Below are positions 34,738 to 43,466 of a stretch of 64,000 nucleotides of DNA, piece by piece. The position numbers and the translations under genes were made by a program. Source of the stretch: Paracholeplasma morum (lineage in GTDB: Bacteria > Bacillota_I > Bacilli_A > Acholeplasmatales > UBA5453). The DNA is taken from NCBI RefSeq assembly GCF_016907055.1, contig NZ_JAFBBG010000005.1:1-64000 (forward strand), in the 5' to 3' direction. The notes beneath the pieces are model-generated. The model saw only the letters and a program-made list of their open reading frames with translations, was not told the DNA's origin and made no database searches. How positions within the stretch are numbered: position 1 is the first letter of the stretch; each line of letters begins with the position of its first letter.

Positions 34738-36132
34738 ATGAAAAATATTTTTGATGCCATAGACTATAAATTCTTTCAAGTTTTTTCTGGAGAGAATAGA
34801 CGAATCCATGCAGAGATAATCATGGTTGTCTCTGATTTTTTTAAGCATCATAACGCCTCCTATGTGGAAAAGGAAGACCTAGTAAATCACTTATCTGACT
34901 ACTTTAGTCAACGCAATTTCGATAACGTTCTTGATGACGAAGGCAATGACATCTCTAAATCAACACCTAGAGAAAAAGCACTTAGCAAGCTGAATCTCTT
35001 TAAAAGAAACGGTTGGTTAATCGAAGAAAAAGTTGAAAACTATGTCGATATCATTCAATTTGATGATAATGCATTAATCATCTTAAAAGCATTAGATGAT
35101 ATCAGTAGCAATTCTTCACCAAAAGAATATACAGGTTATATCTATGTCATTGATAGCTTGTTGAGAACATTTGATTATAATCAAGGTGTTTCTCTATTGG
35201 AACGTATTTATGATAATACTGAAACACTAATGAACCGTCTTAGAGGGCTCAATTCAAGCATTAAGAAGTACTTGACAAGACTCCTTAATGAAGATAGTGA
35301 AGACGCTGAAAAACTTTTAAAAACACTACTATACGACTATCAAGATAACATCATTAATAAGGCCTTTAGCAATTTGAAATTATCGGATAATCCAAGCAAG
35401 TATCAGAACCAAATCTTAACAAAACTTAATGAACTCAGATCCAAAGAAGGAATGGATAAACTCGTTCTAAATTATAAAAAGACTAAAAATTCTGATCAAC
35501 CAGAACTCGAGATAGAAAAGATTCTATTTGATCAGATCGATTATGTTTATAACATTATTGAAATGCTGCAACAAACCATTTCAATGATTGATATCAAGAA
35601 TGCCAAATATGTTAAATCATCCACATCTAAACTATCATTTATATTAAGTGAAAATTTTGATGTAGTAGGTAAGATTGAAAATATTCTTAAACTGATGAAG
35701 CATCAAAAAAATGATGAGTTCTATGGGGAAGCCTTTGGACTCTATAAAATGGGAACAATAGATTCTGAATCCTTATACAAGCCAAGGGTTTATAAAGAAC
35801 AGTTATCAGTTGTAGAGCTACAAGAAAAACCTGAAGTAGATCAAGCATATGTCGACAAGGTTGCTCAAAGACTTTTTAGAGATAATCGTTTTAGTATCAA
35901 AAAAATCAATGAGTATGTTCGACTACTGTTAGAGCATAAAACAAGGATTAAGTCATCGGACTTATTGATAAATAATAACGAAGATTTGACAAGGATGATT
36001 CTCATTCAACTCTATGCTCATCATGAACACATGTGCTATCGAACTGAAACAACAGATTCAAATGTTACTAATAATGGTATTGAGTATAAAGACTTTTTGA
36101 TTGTAAAGCGAGGTGAACAACATGGCAAATAA
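34738..36132 (+). CDS. jetA: Wadjet type II JetA (MksF-like)
   Basis: The ATG at 34738 sits five bases from AGGGAGG; the ATG three bases earlier is too close. The 464-residue protein is the kleisin-like subunit of the Wadjet/MksBEF-type condensin: 'NIFDAIDYKFFQVFSGENR' at the N-terminus, a winged-helix region, and long helices. JetA closes the JetC ring together with JetB. The system recognises and linearises small circular DNA, so it protects against plasmids. It follows res by 21 bases and jetB overlaps its end by 11 bases. The call rests mainly on the gene order with JetC and JetD, which are unmistakable. Confidence 0.85.
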   Translation: MKNIFDAIDYKFFQVFSGENRRIHAEIIMVVSDFFKHHNASYVEKEDLVNHLSDYFSQRNFDNVLDDEGNDISKSTPREKALSKLNLFKRNGWLIEEKVENYVDIIQFDDNALIILKALDDISSNSSPKEYTGYIYVIDSLLRTFDYNQGVSLLERIYDNTETLMNRLRGLNSSIKKYLTRLLNEDSEDAEKLLKTLLYDYQDNIINKAFSNLKLSDNPSKYQNQILTKLNELRSKEGMDKLVLNYKKTKNSDQPELEIEKILFDQIDYVYNIIEMLQQTISMIDIKNAKYVKSSTSKLSFILSENFDVVGKIENILKLMKHQKNDEFYGEAFGLYKMGTIDSESLYKPRVYKEQLSVVELQEKPEVDQAYVDKVAQRLFRDNRFSIKKINEYVRLLLEHKTRIKSSDLLINNNEDLTRMILIQLYAHHEHMCYRTETTDSNVTNNGIEYKDFLIVKRGEQHGK

Positions 36133-36761
36133 ACAAAGTGTAGGACTTACATTCTTTAATCAATTTCAAAAGTTAACTGAAACAGAAAAAGAAAAGTTTT
36201 TCTAGAATATGTAATAAGATTTTAGATAAGAACTTTTTAATTCGACAAAAAGAATCTGATAAAGAAGATTACTTCTTTGTTGTTGGCCACTTAACCTTGT
36301 TTCAAAACTATTTTATGTTGATGGATTACATGGTTACACACTATGAAGCTGATCAAATCGTTGCTTTAAGTACTGAGGCCAACAGAAATAGAACTAGATT
36401 AAGAAGAAACGATACAATCATGTTGCTAGTTTTAAGACTTTTATATCAAAAGAAATCTAAGGAAGCGACACAACTTAATCAGATATTAGTATCAATTAAA
36501 GATATTCAAGAAGAATTAGATCGCACAAGTCTTTTTAAAGGGAAAATCCCTAAAACGGAGTTACAAACAACAATGAGAATGCTTAAAAGTTATTCATTGA
36601 TTGATTTTCAATCTTCCAATCTAATTAACGATGATACGAGGGTAGAGATATATCCTTCTTTACTGCGTGTTGTTAACATTGATGATATGACAAAACTTGA
36701 AGCACAATTGAACGCATATTCTAATGGAGGTGATGATGATGAAGACGATGACCAAGATTAA
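36122..36761 (+). pseudogene. jetB: Wadjet JetB (MksE-like), frameshifted
   Basis: An ATG at 36122 behind GAGGTG opens a frame (MANKQSVGLTFFNQFQ and on) that hits TAG at 36203-36205. The natural continuation, RICNKILDKNFLIRQK and 'YFFVVGHLTLFQNYF', lies in another frame and runs to 36761. One extra base near the T5 run (36197-36201) or the adjoining A-rich run explains it. Joined, the product is about 212 residues, right for JetB, with an acidic tail (GGDDDEDDDQD) overlapping jetC. The 154-codon part from a TTG at 36297 has no RBS. A real mutation, a reversible slippage or a base-calling error would all look the same here. Confidence 0.75.
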
Positions 36762-39700
36762 ACTCATCAATTGGCATATCTTTGATAATCACACCATTGA
36801 TATCAATAATAACACTCTAATCACAGGTGAAAATGGGCATGGTAAATCAACGTTATTGGATGCTGTTAACTTCGTTTTAAGTGGTGCATCAGGCAAATTT
36901 AATCAAGCTGCAAATACCAACACAAAAAGAACAATTGAATCCTATGTAAAAGGTAAAACCGGTATTGAAGGTAAAACTTTTATTAGAGAACAAGAACAGA
37001 TTATTTCACATATTGCCCTAGAATTCTATGACAATTTAACTAAGAAGTATCTTACCATTGGTGTTGTTTTTGAACTACCTTTTTCTAAACACAAGAACCA
37101 TGGAACCTTTTATCATGTTAGTGATTCCAAGTTGCTAGAAGATTATTACATTTACAACCAGAACATTCTTGGCTTAAGTCAATTTAAACAAGCTGTGAAA
37201 GCTAAAGATAAGAACGTAAATACCTTTGAAACTAAACGTGATATTAAAACGATGATTAAGAGTACATTGGGTTTATCAAGTGACAAGTACTTTGACCTTT
37301 TACCTAAAGCTCTAGCCTTTCATCCTATCAACGAAGTTAATCAATTTGTTTATGATTTTTTACTTCCTGAAGATAGGGTAGACATAGAATCACTACAAAC
37401 AAATATTCATAGCTACCGTGAAGTCAGTAAGCTACTCAAAATAGAGAAGGAAAAACTTGATTTTCTTAAACCATTAGAGAATTTAGCAACTCAATACAAA
37501 GAGATACAATCGAATATAAACATACTAGACTATTTGAAAGTAGATTTAAAGTATGAAGCTATCGAAAGATCAATTGATAATAAAAATCAAAACTTAAGAG
37601 ATAAGAATTTAAACCATGATCAAGCATTAAGCGATCGATCTGAAATAGAGACAAAACTAATAGCAATTGAAACGAGTTTAAACGAGCTTCAGAAGAATGA
37701 TATGTCTTTACGCATAGATTCACTTGAAAAACAATTACAAGATGAGAAGCAAAAACTCACATTCGTTGAACATAAATTGAAGAATGTACTGGATATAGTC
37801 AAATCTGAGGTACAATTAGCGAAACGAATTGAGCTAGACTTTAACATTAAAGACCTATTAAATTCGAGTGGTCATCAGCAATTAGTGAGTGAGATCAAAG
37901 CATATGATCATCTGATTGATGAAAAAAAGGGCGAGTTAACTGTTGAAGTTTCAGAACGAAAAAAAGAATTAGATAAAGTGAACGATGTAAAAAATGAGCT
38001 TACAAGTCAGATTAAGAAACTAGAGTCTAATCGATTTACGTATGATTTCCATGTTGAATCCTTACTTGCGATATTGAAAGAAGAACTCGCCAAAGAGTTC
38101 AATAAAGATTATATTGATGTCAAACCACTATGCGAACTATTAGATATTGAAAAGGAAAATGACGAGTGGAGAAACGCAATTGAGGGTTATCTAAACACTC
38201 AACGTTTTGATATTGTCGTTGAACCTCAATATTTTAACAAAGCATTAGAAATTTATGAAAAACATAAATTCAAGAAAAAGATTCATGGGGTTGGACTAAT
38301 TAATACGAACAAGCTCAATGGATATGTTATGGAACAAAATACTTTGGCTTCCAAAGTCAATGGACTCAACGAATTTGCTAGACAAGCAGTGAATATGATT
38401 ATGGGTAAAGTCATTTGTGTCAACGATATTCAAGAACTCAAGTCACATTCACAGTCAATTACAGCTACTGGTATGACGTATAGAAATAACACTGCTAGAC
38501 AGATTAATCAAGCCATATGGGAAAGACCATTTATAGGTCAAAAGGCGATAGAAAAGCAACTCGAGAATGCAAGAGTAAAAGAAAAAGAACTTGACCAAGT
38601 CATAAACTCTCTTTCTAAAAAAATAAATGATTTAAGTAATAAAATCGATCAAATGAAACAATCTCGTATTAGAGAGCTTTTAAACATGCCTAATCATTTT
38701 AAAGACAAAGATGATCTCGAAATAAAAATGAACAGCTCACTTGAAGAATTGACCTTACTGAAAAAAGATAATGCTTGGCTAGAGATTGCCGAACGCATAA
38801 AACAAAAGAAAAATGAAAAACACGGTTTGGAAACTGAAAAAGATCTAGTAGTCAAAAGAATCGGCATTTTAGAAGATAATATAAAAAGCATAAAAGCTAC
38901 CATTACAATACTTACTGAAAGCTTATCAGACAAGTCTAATGCCTATGATGCTTTACCCGATATGAGCAAATATCTTTTACAAATTCAAGATAAGAAGAGA
39001 GCTTTAAAATTTGAAAATAATGAAAATCATGACAAGATGATACAAAGTATTCAAAACGAGAGTATTTCATTATCAAGATCCTTCTATAATCAAGAAGCCA
39101 AAATCATGGATTTGATGAAAGAATATACTCAAAAATATGATAATGGACAACTTATTCCAAATATTCATAACCTTAATGACTACTTGGATATCTATTATCG
39201 AATTAAAGGACGAAACATCATTGAGTTTGAGGACAGAGCAGCAATTGCTTTAAATGCATGTGAAAAATCATTTAAGGAAGATTTTCTATCCAAACTTAGA
39301 GAGAAAATACAAACAGCACAAGAGGGATTCTATCACCTTAACAAAGCACTTAAAACCAAACCTTTCGGTTCCGAAAAGGAAGTATATACTTTTACTTATT
39401 CAGGCAGTAATAACCCTAATTTTAGAGATTATTATTCGATCTTGCAGAGCTCAGAGGATTACGTATCGAAATCACTACTAGTTGAATCGCTAAGTGAGAA
39501 AAACCTTATTTTACTAAAGACTTTGTTTGAGACGTTGACTTCAGAGGACAAATCTGAAGCACAAGTTAAAAGAATTGCAGAGTTTACGGACTATCGCAAA
39601 TATATGGATTACGATATCAAAATTACAAATAGAAAAGATGAGACCTATTATTTTTCTAAAGTTAACAAAGAGAAAAGTGGTGGTGAAACACAGACTCCTT

Positions 39701-40002
39701 TTTATGTCATTATCGCATCATCTTTTCAACAGTTACTGGATTCATCAAGAAAAAATAGATCATCAGCATGTGTGGTTATGTTTGATGAAGCATTTAACAA
39801 CATGGACGAATCACGCATAGAAGCGATGATGGAATACTACAATGAATTAAATATTCAACTACTCATTGCTGTGCCACCTCAAAGACTTGTCAATATTGTG
39901 CCATATGTAGAGACAACACTCGGATTGATTAAATCTAACCACACTGTAGTTATACATAGTTGGATAGAACATCATCAGGAGGTCAAGAATGAAGAAATAT
40001 GA
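36739..40002 (+). CDS. jetC: Wadjet JetC, SMC-like ATPase (MksB-like)
   Basis: The ATG at 36739 lies eight bases from GGAGG (36726-36730); ATG codons at 36724, 36733 and 36736 are alternatives. About 1087 residues: an N-terminal head with Walker A 'TGENGHGKSTLLDAVNF' (about 28-44), two long coiled-coil arms around a hinge at the middle (about 470-620), and a C-terminal head with signature 'KEKSGGETQTPFYVII' (about 978) and Walker B 'VVMFDEAFNNMDE' (about 1011). As the motor of Wadjet it extrudes loops on circular DNA until JetD cuts. It overlaps jetB and jetD, so translation is coupled. Confidence 0.92.
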   Translation: MKTMTKIKLINWHIFDNHTIDINNNTLITGENGHGKSTLLDAVNFVLSGASGKFNQAANTNTKRTIESYVKGKTGIEGKTFIREQEQIISHIALEFYDNLTKKYLTIGVVFELPFSKHKNHGTFYHVSDSKLLEDYYIYNQNILGLSQFKQAVKAKDKNVNTFETKRDIKTMIKSTLGLSSDKYFDLLPKALAFHPINEVNQFVYDFLLPEDRVDIESLQTNIHSYREVSKLLKIEKEKLDFLKPLENLATQYKEIQSNINILDYLKVDLKYEAIERSIDNKNQNLRDKNLNHDQALSDRSEIETKLIAIETSLNELQKNDMSLRIDSLEKQLQDEKQKLTFVEHKLKNVLDIVKSEVQLAKRIELDFNIKDLLNSSGHQQLVSEIKAYDHLIDEKKGELTVEVSERKKELDKVNDVKNELTSQIKKLESNRFTYDFHVESLLAILKEELAKEFNKDYIDVKPLCELLDIEKENDEWRNAIEGYLNTQRFDIVVEPQYFNKALEIYEKHKFKKKIHGVGLINTNKLNGYVMEQNTLASKVNGLNEFARQAVNMIMGKVICVNDIQELKSHSQSITATGMTYRNNTARQINQAIWERPFIGQKAIEKQLENARVKEKELDQVINSLSKKINDLSNKIDQMKQSRIRELLNMPNHFKDKDDLEIKMNSSLEELTLLKKDNAWLEIAERIKQKKNEKHGLETEKDLVVKRIGILEDNIKSIKATITILTESLSDKSNAYDALPDMSKYLLQIQDKKRALKFENNENHDKMIQSIQNESISLSRSFYNQEAKIMDLMKEYTQKYDNGQLIPNIHNLNDYLDIYYRIKGRNIIEFEDRAAIALNACEKSFKEDFLSKLREKIQTAQEGFYHLNKALKTKPFGSEKEVYTFTYSGSNNPNFRDYYSILQSSEDYVSKSLLVESLSEKNLILLKTLFETLTSEDKSEAQVKRIAEFTDYRKYMDYDIKITNRKDETYYFSKVNKEKSGGETQTPFYVIIASSFQQLLDSSRKNRSSACVVMFDEAFNNMDESRIEAMMEYYNELNIQLLIAVPPQRLVNIVPYVETTLGLIKSNHTVVIHSWIEHHQEVKNEEI

Positions 40003-41173
40003 TATCTTGATTCTAAATGAACTCTTGGATAAGTACGAGCAAAGTAAGTTATCAAAAGAAGGATCAAATCGAAATATCCACAAATCTTTAAAAGCGAATC
40101 ATTCAATCTTAAGAGATTATTGGTCAGAGGACTCGTACCTTTATAAAGACCAAATCAATATGATACTTGATGAACTTGTCAGAAAAGACTTTGTATCCAT
40201 TCGTTTAAGTAAGAATAAAGAACTCGATTATATTGATCTTCGTGTCGAATCTGTTTCTGATATTTACAAGTTTTTAAAGAGATCGAATCCAGAAGTTGAC
40301 CGTACTGAATTGCTAGAATACTTGGCATCATATGTAAGTAGCAATCAAATAATACAAGAATTCATCATCTTCATAACAAATCGTCTAACAAAGTTTCAAA
40401 GTGTTCAAACCTATTTTGATAATTTGAAAGACCTAAAACTTTATATTAAAGCTATTGAAGCGATGTCGTCTCTAGAAGAAGATACATTAAAACGCAACTT
40501 CAGTAAGAGAGTATTTAATGACTCTAAATTATTTGAAAAAATAGAAAATAAAGTACTTAAGATTATTAGAGAATTCACAAACGAGGATAAAGATGATAAT
40601 GATGAATTGCTATCATTATATCATTTGGTTAAGACACCAACATTTGCATACATAAAAGGCAAACTTACGATAAAAGTTAAAAATCAAGTCATCGATTTAT
40701 CCAAATATGGTCATGAAATTGCTCTAAGTTCAAGCGCTTTATTAGATTTTGACGTAATGGAGGTTTCTACCAGAAAAGTAATTACTATTGAAAATCTTAC
40801 AACCTTCGTATCTTTTAACAATCCGGAGTATGTTATTGTCTATTTAGGCGGATTTCATAATAGTGTTAAGCGAAAACTATTAAGCAAGATTTATGGATAT
40901 AATAATGAAATTGAATTCTTTCATTTTGGTGATATCGATGCTGGTGGACTACTTATATTTGAAGATTTGGTATCAAAGACAAATATTCCATTTAGACCTT
41001 ATATGATGGATATTGCGACATTAGAGAACCATAAGGACTATTGGATGACACTTACTCAAAATGATAAGAAAAAACTAGAAAGTATGATAGATGGACGATT
41101 TGCTCAATTGGTTAAATATATGATTATAAATAATTGTAAATTAGAACAAGAGGCAATACAAAAAGCCGATTAG
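39989..41173 (+). CDS. jetD: Wadjet JetD, TOPRIM nuclease
   Basis: The 394-residue protein begins inside jetC (14-base overlap), behind AGGAGG. The C-terminal half is a DUF2220/TOPRIM domain: 'TIENLTTF' with the first acidic ligand (about 266), 'FHFGDIDAGGLLIFEDL' with the DxD pair (about 311), and a helical DUF3322-like N-terminal region that binds DNA. JetD makes the cut after loop extrusion stalls on a small circle. The catalytic residues look intact. A good terminator follows. Confidence 0.9.
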   Translation: MKKYDILILNELLDKYEQSKLSKEGSNRNIHKSLKANHSILRDYWSEDSYLYKDQINMILDELVRKDFVSIRLSKNKELDYIDLRVESVSDIYKFLKRSNPEVDRTELLEYLASYVSSNQIIQEFIIFITNRLTKFQSVQTYFDNLKDLKLYIKAIEAMSSLEEDTLKRNFSKRVFNDSKLFEKIENKVLKIIREFTNEDKDDNDELLSLYHLVKTPTFAYIKGKLTIKVKNQVIDLSKYGHEIALSSSALLDFDVMEVSTRKVITIENLTTFVSFNNPEYVIVYLGGFHNSVKRKLLSKIYGYNNEIEFFHFGDIDAGGLLIFEDLVSKTNIPFRPYMMDIATLENHKDYWMTLTQNDKKKLESMIDGRFAQLVKYMIINNCKLEQEAIQKAD

Positions 41174-41177
41174 CCTG

Positions 41178-41213
41178 GTGACCTAGCTCTTAATTGAGTT
41201 AAGTCGCTTTTTT
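41178..41213 (+). terminator. Terminator of the Wadjet operon
   Basis: GTGAC/GTCGC and AGCTC/GAGTT stems stack around TTAATT and are followed by six T, five bases after the jetD stop. Confidence 0.8.
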
Positions 41214-41251
41214 CTATATAAAACTTCATAAGTATCTGCAACAATATTCAA

Positions 41252-41407
41252 CAGAAAGGGTGAAAACCCTATCTGCATAAAAATGCAACATATAGGCTGA
41301 AAATCCCTATCAGCAGAAACTGGCAGAAAGGGCTTATATATAGGTATTGCATACCAACACGTTATCGCATGTTTGTAGGATAGGGCTTTTGACCTTGCCC
41401 TATTCCA
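41252..41407. repeat. Group of small palindromes sharing AGGG/CCCTAT cores
   Basis: Four fold-back units lie in 156 bases: CAGAAAGGG/CCCTATCTG (41252-41275, the same arms as at 24766-24793), ATAGG/CCTAT (41292-41310), a half unit GCAGAAAGGG (41323-41332), and GGATAGGGC/GCCCTATTCC (41377-41407, one bulge). They occupy the gap between jetD and the DUF6933 gene. The spacing and sequences are irregular, so it is not a CRISPR array. Confidence 0.55.
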
Positions 41408-41531
41408 AACAAATGCATCATCGTCAGCACTTGCCTATCTTCACTAAAAACTAAAAAAAGTGGTAAGCTATTACAGTTATTTTGATCAGTTTGAACACTT
41501 AATAATTCAAGGTACACATTCACTATTTTGG

Positions 41532-41537
41532 TATAAT
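41532..41537 (+). promoter_or_regulatory. -10 box of the DUF6933 gene
   Basis: TATAAT places the transcription start near 41544, which favours the ATG at 41561 over the GTG at 41546. Confidence 0.5.
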
Positions 41538-41560
41538 GAAGCTAAGTGAGGAATGAGACG

Positions 41561-42091
41561 ATGCACATACAATGTACTAAAACAATGCTAGATTATATAA
41601 AACCGAATGTTATAGAACATATCACGGAAAACGATATGTATGCTTGGCATGCACATCTAATTAAAAGAAGTGGAAAGAATCTACTCGTATTAATGTATGA
41701 TTTTTCAAGATTTACAGTTGTATTCTATGGGTTAAAGAAAAGTCACATTAAAGAACTCTATCCCATGATCAGTGTCGCTGTGATGAATTCTATGATGGAT
41801 GCTGGTATACCATTAGATGCAATAGGAGCCTATGTTGATAGACGACCTGAATCACTATCATTTAGCAAGACTAAGAATAGAACATTGGTTGCTAGGTTAA
41901 ATAAAGCAGTCGAAATGGCTGATCATATATTAGGCACTGATGGATATCACCCAGACTCTATTGAACAAAGACATGCGAGTTTATTTTGCAATGAGTTACT
42001 CGTTTGTGAAGATAATTATAAAGTCTTTTATTATCCAAAGAATAAGTTAAGAGAGTGCGCAAATGGACTGATAAGTAGTCACCTTATTTAA
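41561..42091 (+). CDS. DUF6933-family protein
   Basis: The start at 41561 is behind AGTGAGGA. The 176-residue protein reads 'IQCTKTMLDYIK', 'DMYAWHAHLIKRSGKNLLVLMYDFSRFTVVFYGLK', 'SFSKTKNRTLVARLNK', which fits the uncharacterised DUF6933 family. The conserved WHAH and the acid/Asn-rich core suggest an enzyme-like pocket, but no activity is known. It has its own promoter and terminator and stands alone between Wadjet and the next cluster, so it may be island cargo or an unrelated passenger. Confidence 0.6.
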   Translation: MHIQCTKTMLDYIKPNVIEHITENDMYAWHAHLIKRSGKNLLVLMYDFSRFTVVFYGLKKSHIKELYPMISVAVMNSMMDAGIPLDAIGAYVDRRPESLSFSKTKNRTLVARLNKAVEMADHILGTDGYHPDSIEQRHASLFCNELLVCEDNYKVFYYPKNKLRECANGLISSHLI

Positions 42092-42101
42092 GTAACGATT
42101 C

Positions 42102-42127
42102 AGATCAGAGCAATCAGGTCTTTTTTT
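42102..42127 (+). terminator. Terminator of the DUF6933 gene
   Basis: AGATC/GGTCT stem (one wobble) with a 10-base loop and seven T. Confidence 0.6.
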
Positions 42128-42371
42128 GCGTCTGTTATTTGACGCTTACATTTATATAGGAAAGAATGGTTTGAAGAAATGACCATTTCCTATAAAGATG
42201 GTTGAATTTGCTTTATTTCCATAGAGTGAGATCATAACATGAACGTATATAATGCATGGAATCAAAATACGTCCGATTCTCTAAACAGTATTAATATATG
42301 AACCAATAGTTCAATACAGTATTCTTAATCCTATCTTAAAATGGAGGTGTCAAAGAAAGAAGGGGAAGCAA
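42128..42371. other. Intergenic stretch with a palindrome
   Basis: No gene is visible. At 42154-42193 TATAGGAAAGAATGGT and ACCATTTCCTATA form an inverted repeat with a 3-base bulge, in style like the palindromes at 24.77 and 41.25 kb. The rest is AT-rich; AAGGGGAAG before 42372 is the RBS of the next gene. Confidence 0.45.
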
Positions 42372-42809
42372 ATGACAAGCAAGAACAAGTTATATAAAGT
42401 GACAGTTAAATGTGGACATGTAAAAAAGAATTATTACATACCAATTACATTTGCAATAAAGGCTGAAGATGGCAAAGAAGCAGCAGCAATTGCAAGATGG
42501 ATACCGAGAGTAAAACATCATAATAAAAATGCAGTTCTTGAATGTGTAGAAATTGATTATGATGAGTTTCAAGAAATCAACACTAAAAATAGAAGCAACC
42601 CATACTTAAAATGTTCAAGTAAACAAGAACAAAGATACCTCATTCCAAATATTGATGAATTGGTTGTTAACGAGGACGAACAAAAGAGAAATATGAAGCA
42701 AAAAACAGATAGAATTCAATACGTTTTAAAAAAACAAAAAATAGAACTACTTTGGACAGAAAAATTGATGCAACTCGGAAGAGAGGAGTATTCTTATCAA
42801 CTAACATAG
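42372..42809 (+). CDS. Small basic protein of unknown function
   Basis: The 145-residue protein begins behind AAGGGGAAG. I do not recognise the family. The N-terminal half (about 1-70) is a compact alpha/beta stretch, 'YKVTVKCGHVKKNYYIPITFAIKAEDGKEAAAIARWIPRVKHHNKN', with Cys-Gly-His and several His/Lys that could bind nucleic acid; the C-terminal half is lysine- and glutamine-rich and helical. It stands first in the run of genes that leads into the Ycf46-like cluster, just before two small HTH genes, so it may be an accessory or regulator of that cluster. This is inference from position. Confidence 0.55.
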   Translation: MTSKNKLYKVTVKCGHVKKNYYIPITFAIKAEDGKEAAAIARWIPRVKHHNKNAVLECVEIDYDEFQEINTKNRSNPYLKCSSKQEQRYLIPNIDELVVNEDEQKRNMKQKTDRIQYVLKKQKIELLWTEKLMQLGREEYSYQLT

Positions 42810-42835
42810 TTTATGGAATACAAGAAAACAACCAT

Positions 42836-43039
42836 ATGAATAAAGATGTTAAATTGCATTTTTATAAGAATTTAGACTACTTATGTAAAGCAAACCAAAT
42901 ATCAATTAACGATTTAAAAGTAGAACTAGGAATCAAAGGAGCAATCAAATCCCTAGAATCATTCATAAAGATTTGTAATTTCTTTGATGTTATTGCAGAT
43001 GATATTCTGTTTACTACTTTGAAAGACACTACCAAATAG
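42836..43039 (+). CDS. Small Cro/C1-type HTH-like protein
   Basis: Starting at the ATG at 42836, the product has 67 residues: 'FYKNLDYLCKANQISINDLKVELGIKGAIKSLESFIKICNFFDVIADDIL', which follows the XRE helix-turn-helix pattern (LxxLCKxNxISxxxL...LG). The turn is slightly shortened, so binding may be weakened. No strong RBS precedes it; translation could be coupled to the gene before. The promoter of the next HTH gene lies within its 3' end. Confidence 0.5.
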   Translation: MNKDVKLHFYKNLDYLCKANQISINDLKVELGIKGAIKSLESFIKICNFFDVIADDILFTTLKDTTK

Positions 43040-43047
43040 TGTATAAT
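43019..43047 (+). promoter_or_regulatory. Promoter of the XRE regulator
   Basis: TTGAAA (43019-43024), a 17-base spacer and TATAAT (43042-43047), inside the end of the preceding HTH gene; the start codon is 60 bases downstream. Confidence 0.75.
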
Positions 43048-43107
43048 CAAAGTGCCTTAATCATACAACTCAATGATCGAATACTTTCGTGAAAAGGAGA
43101 GAAACGT

Positions 43108-43347
43108 ATGATGAAAGGTGAAAAACAGGATAGATACCAATTGGACTTTTGGAGTATTGGAAACAATATCCGCAAAGTTAGGGAAGAAAGAGGTATATCT
43201 AAATTCGACCTAGCAAATGAATTGGGCTTAAGTGATGATCGTTCGATCTATTACTATGAAAATGGTGATAAATTGACGCTTCAGCGCATAGCACAAATCA
43301 GTAAAGTTCTTGGTGTCACTGTTGACAGCCTCCTAGTTTTTAACTAA
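43108..43347 (+). CDS. XRE-family transcriptional regulator
   Basis: A 79-residue protein with one HTH_3 domain: 'IGNNIRKVREERGISKFDLANELGLSDDRSIYYYENGDKLTLQRIAQISKVLGVTVDSLL'. The ATG at 43108 has AAGGAG eight bases before it. It has its own promoter and terminator and lies directly before the Ycf46-like AAA+ gene, as control genes of restriction and other defence loci often do. Repression of the downstream cluster is a reasonable inference; no operator is obvious. Confidence 0.8.
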   Translation: MMKGEKQDRYQLDFWSIGNNIRKVREERGISKFDLANELGLSDDRSIYYYENGDKLTLQRIAQISKVLGVTVDSLLVFN

Positions 43348-43362
43348 GGGGCTGTTTTATTT
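43326..43362 (+). terminator. Terminator of the XRE gene
   Basis: CAGCCTCCTAG pairs with CTAAGGGGCTG, overlapping the stop codon, followed by a T-rich tract. Confidence 0.75.
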
Positions 43363-43466
43363 TTTATCGTAAACACAGTTTAGACTAACTTTTGATGTCG
43401 AAATAGTATAAAATATTAATATAAGTAAACGATGAATATAAAAAATCATAAAAGGGGATATGAAAT

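Noticed and set aside
36297-36761. Intact short jetB starting at the TTG at 36297
   Set aside because: It has no RBS, and the in-frame upstream codons plus the RBS-bearing ATG at 36122 complete a normal JetB once one base is removed.
41252-41407. CRISPR array
   Set aside because: The units are palindromes of different lengths at uneven spacing, with no constant repeat and no cas genes in the window.
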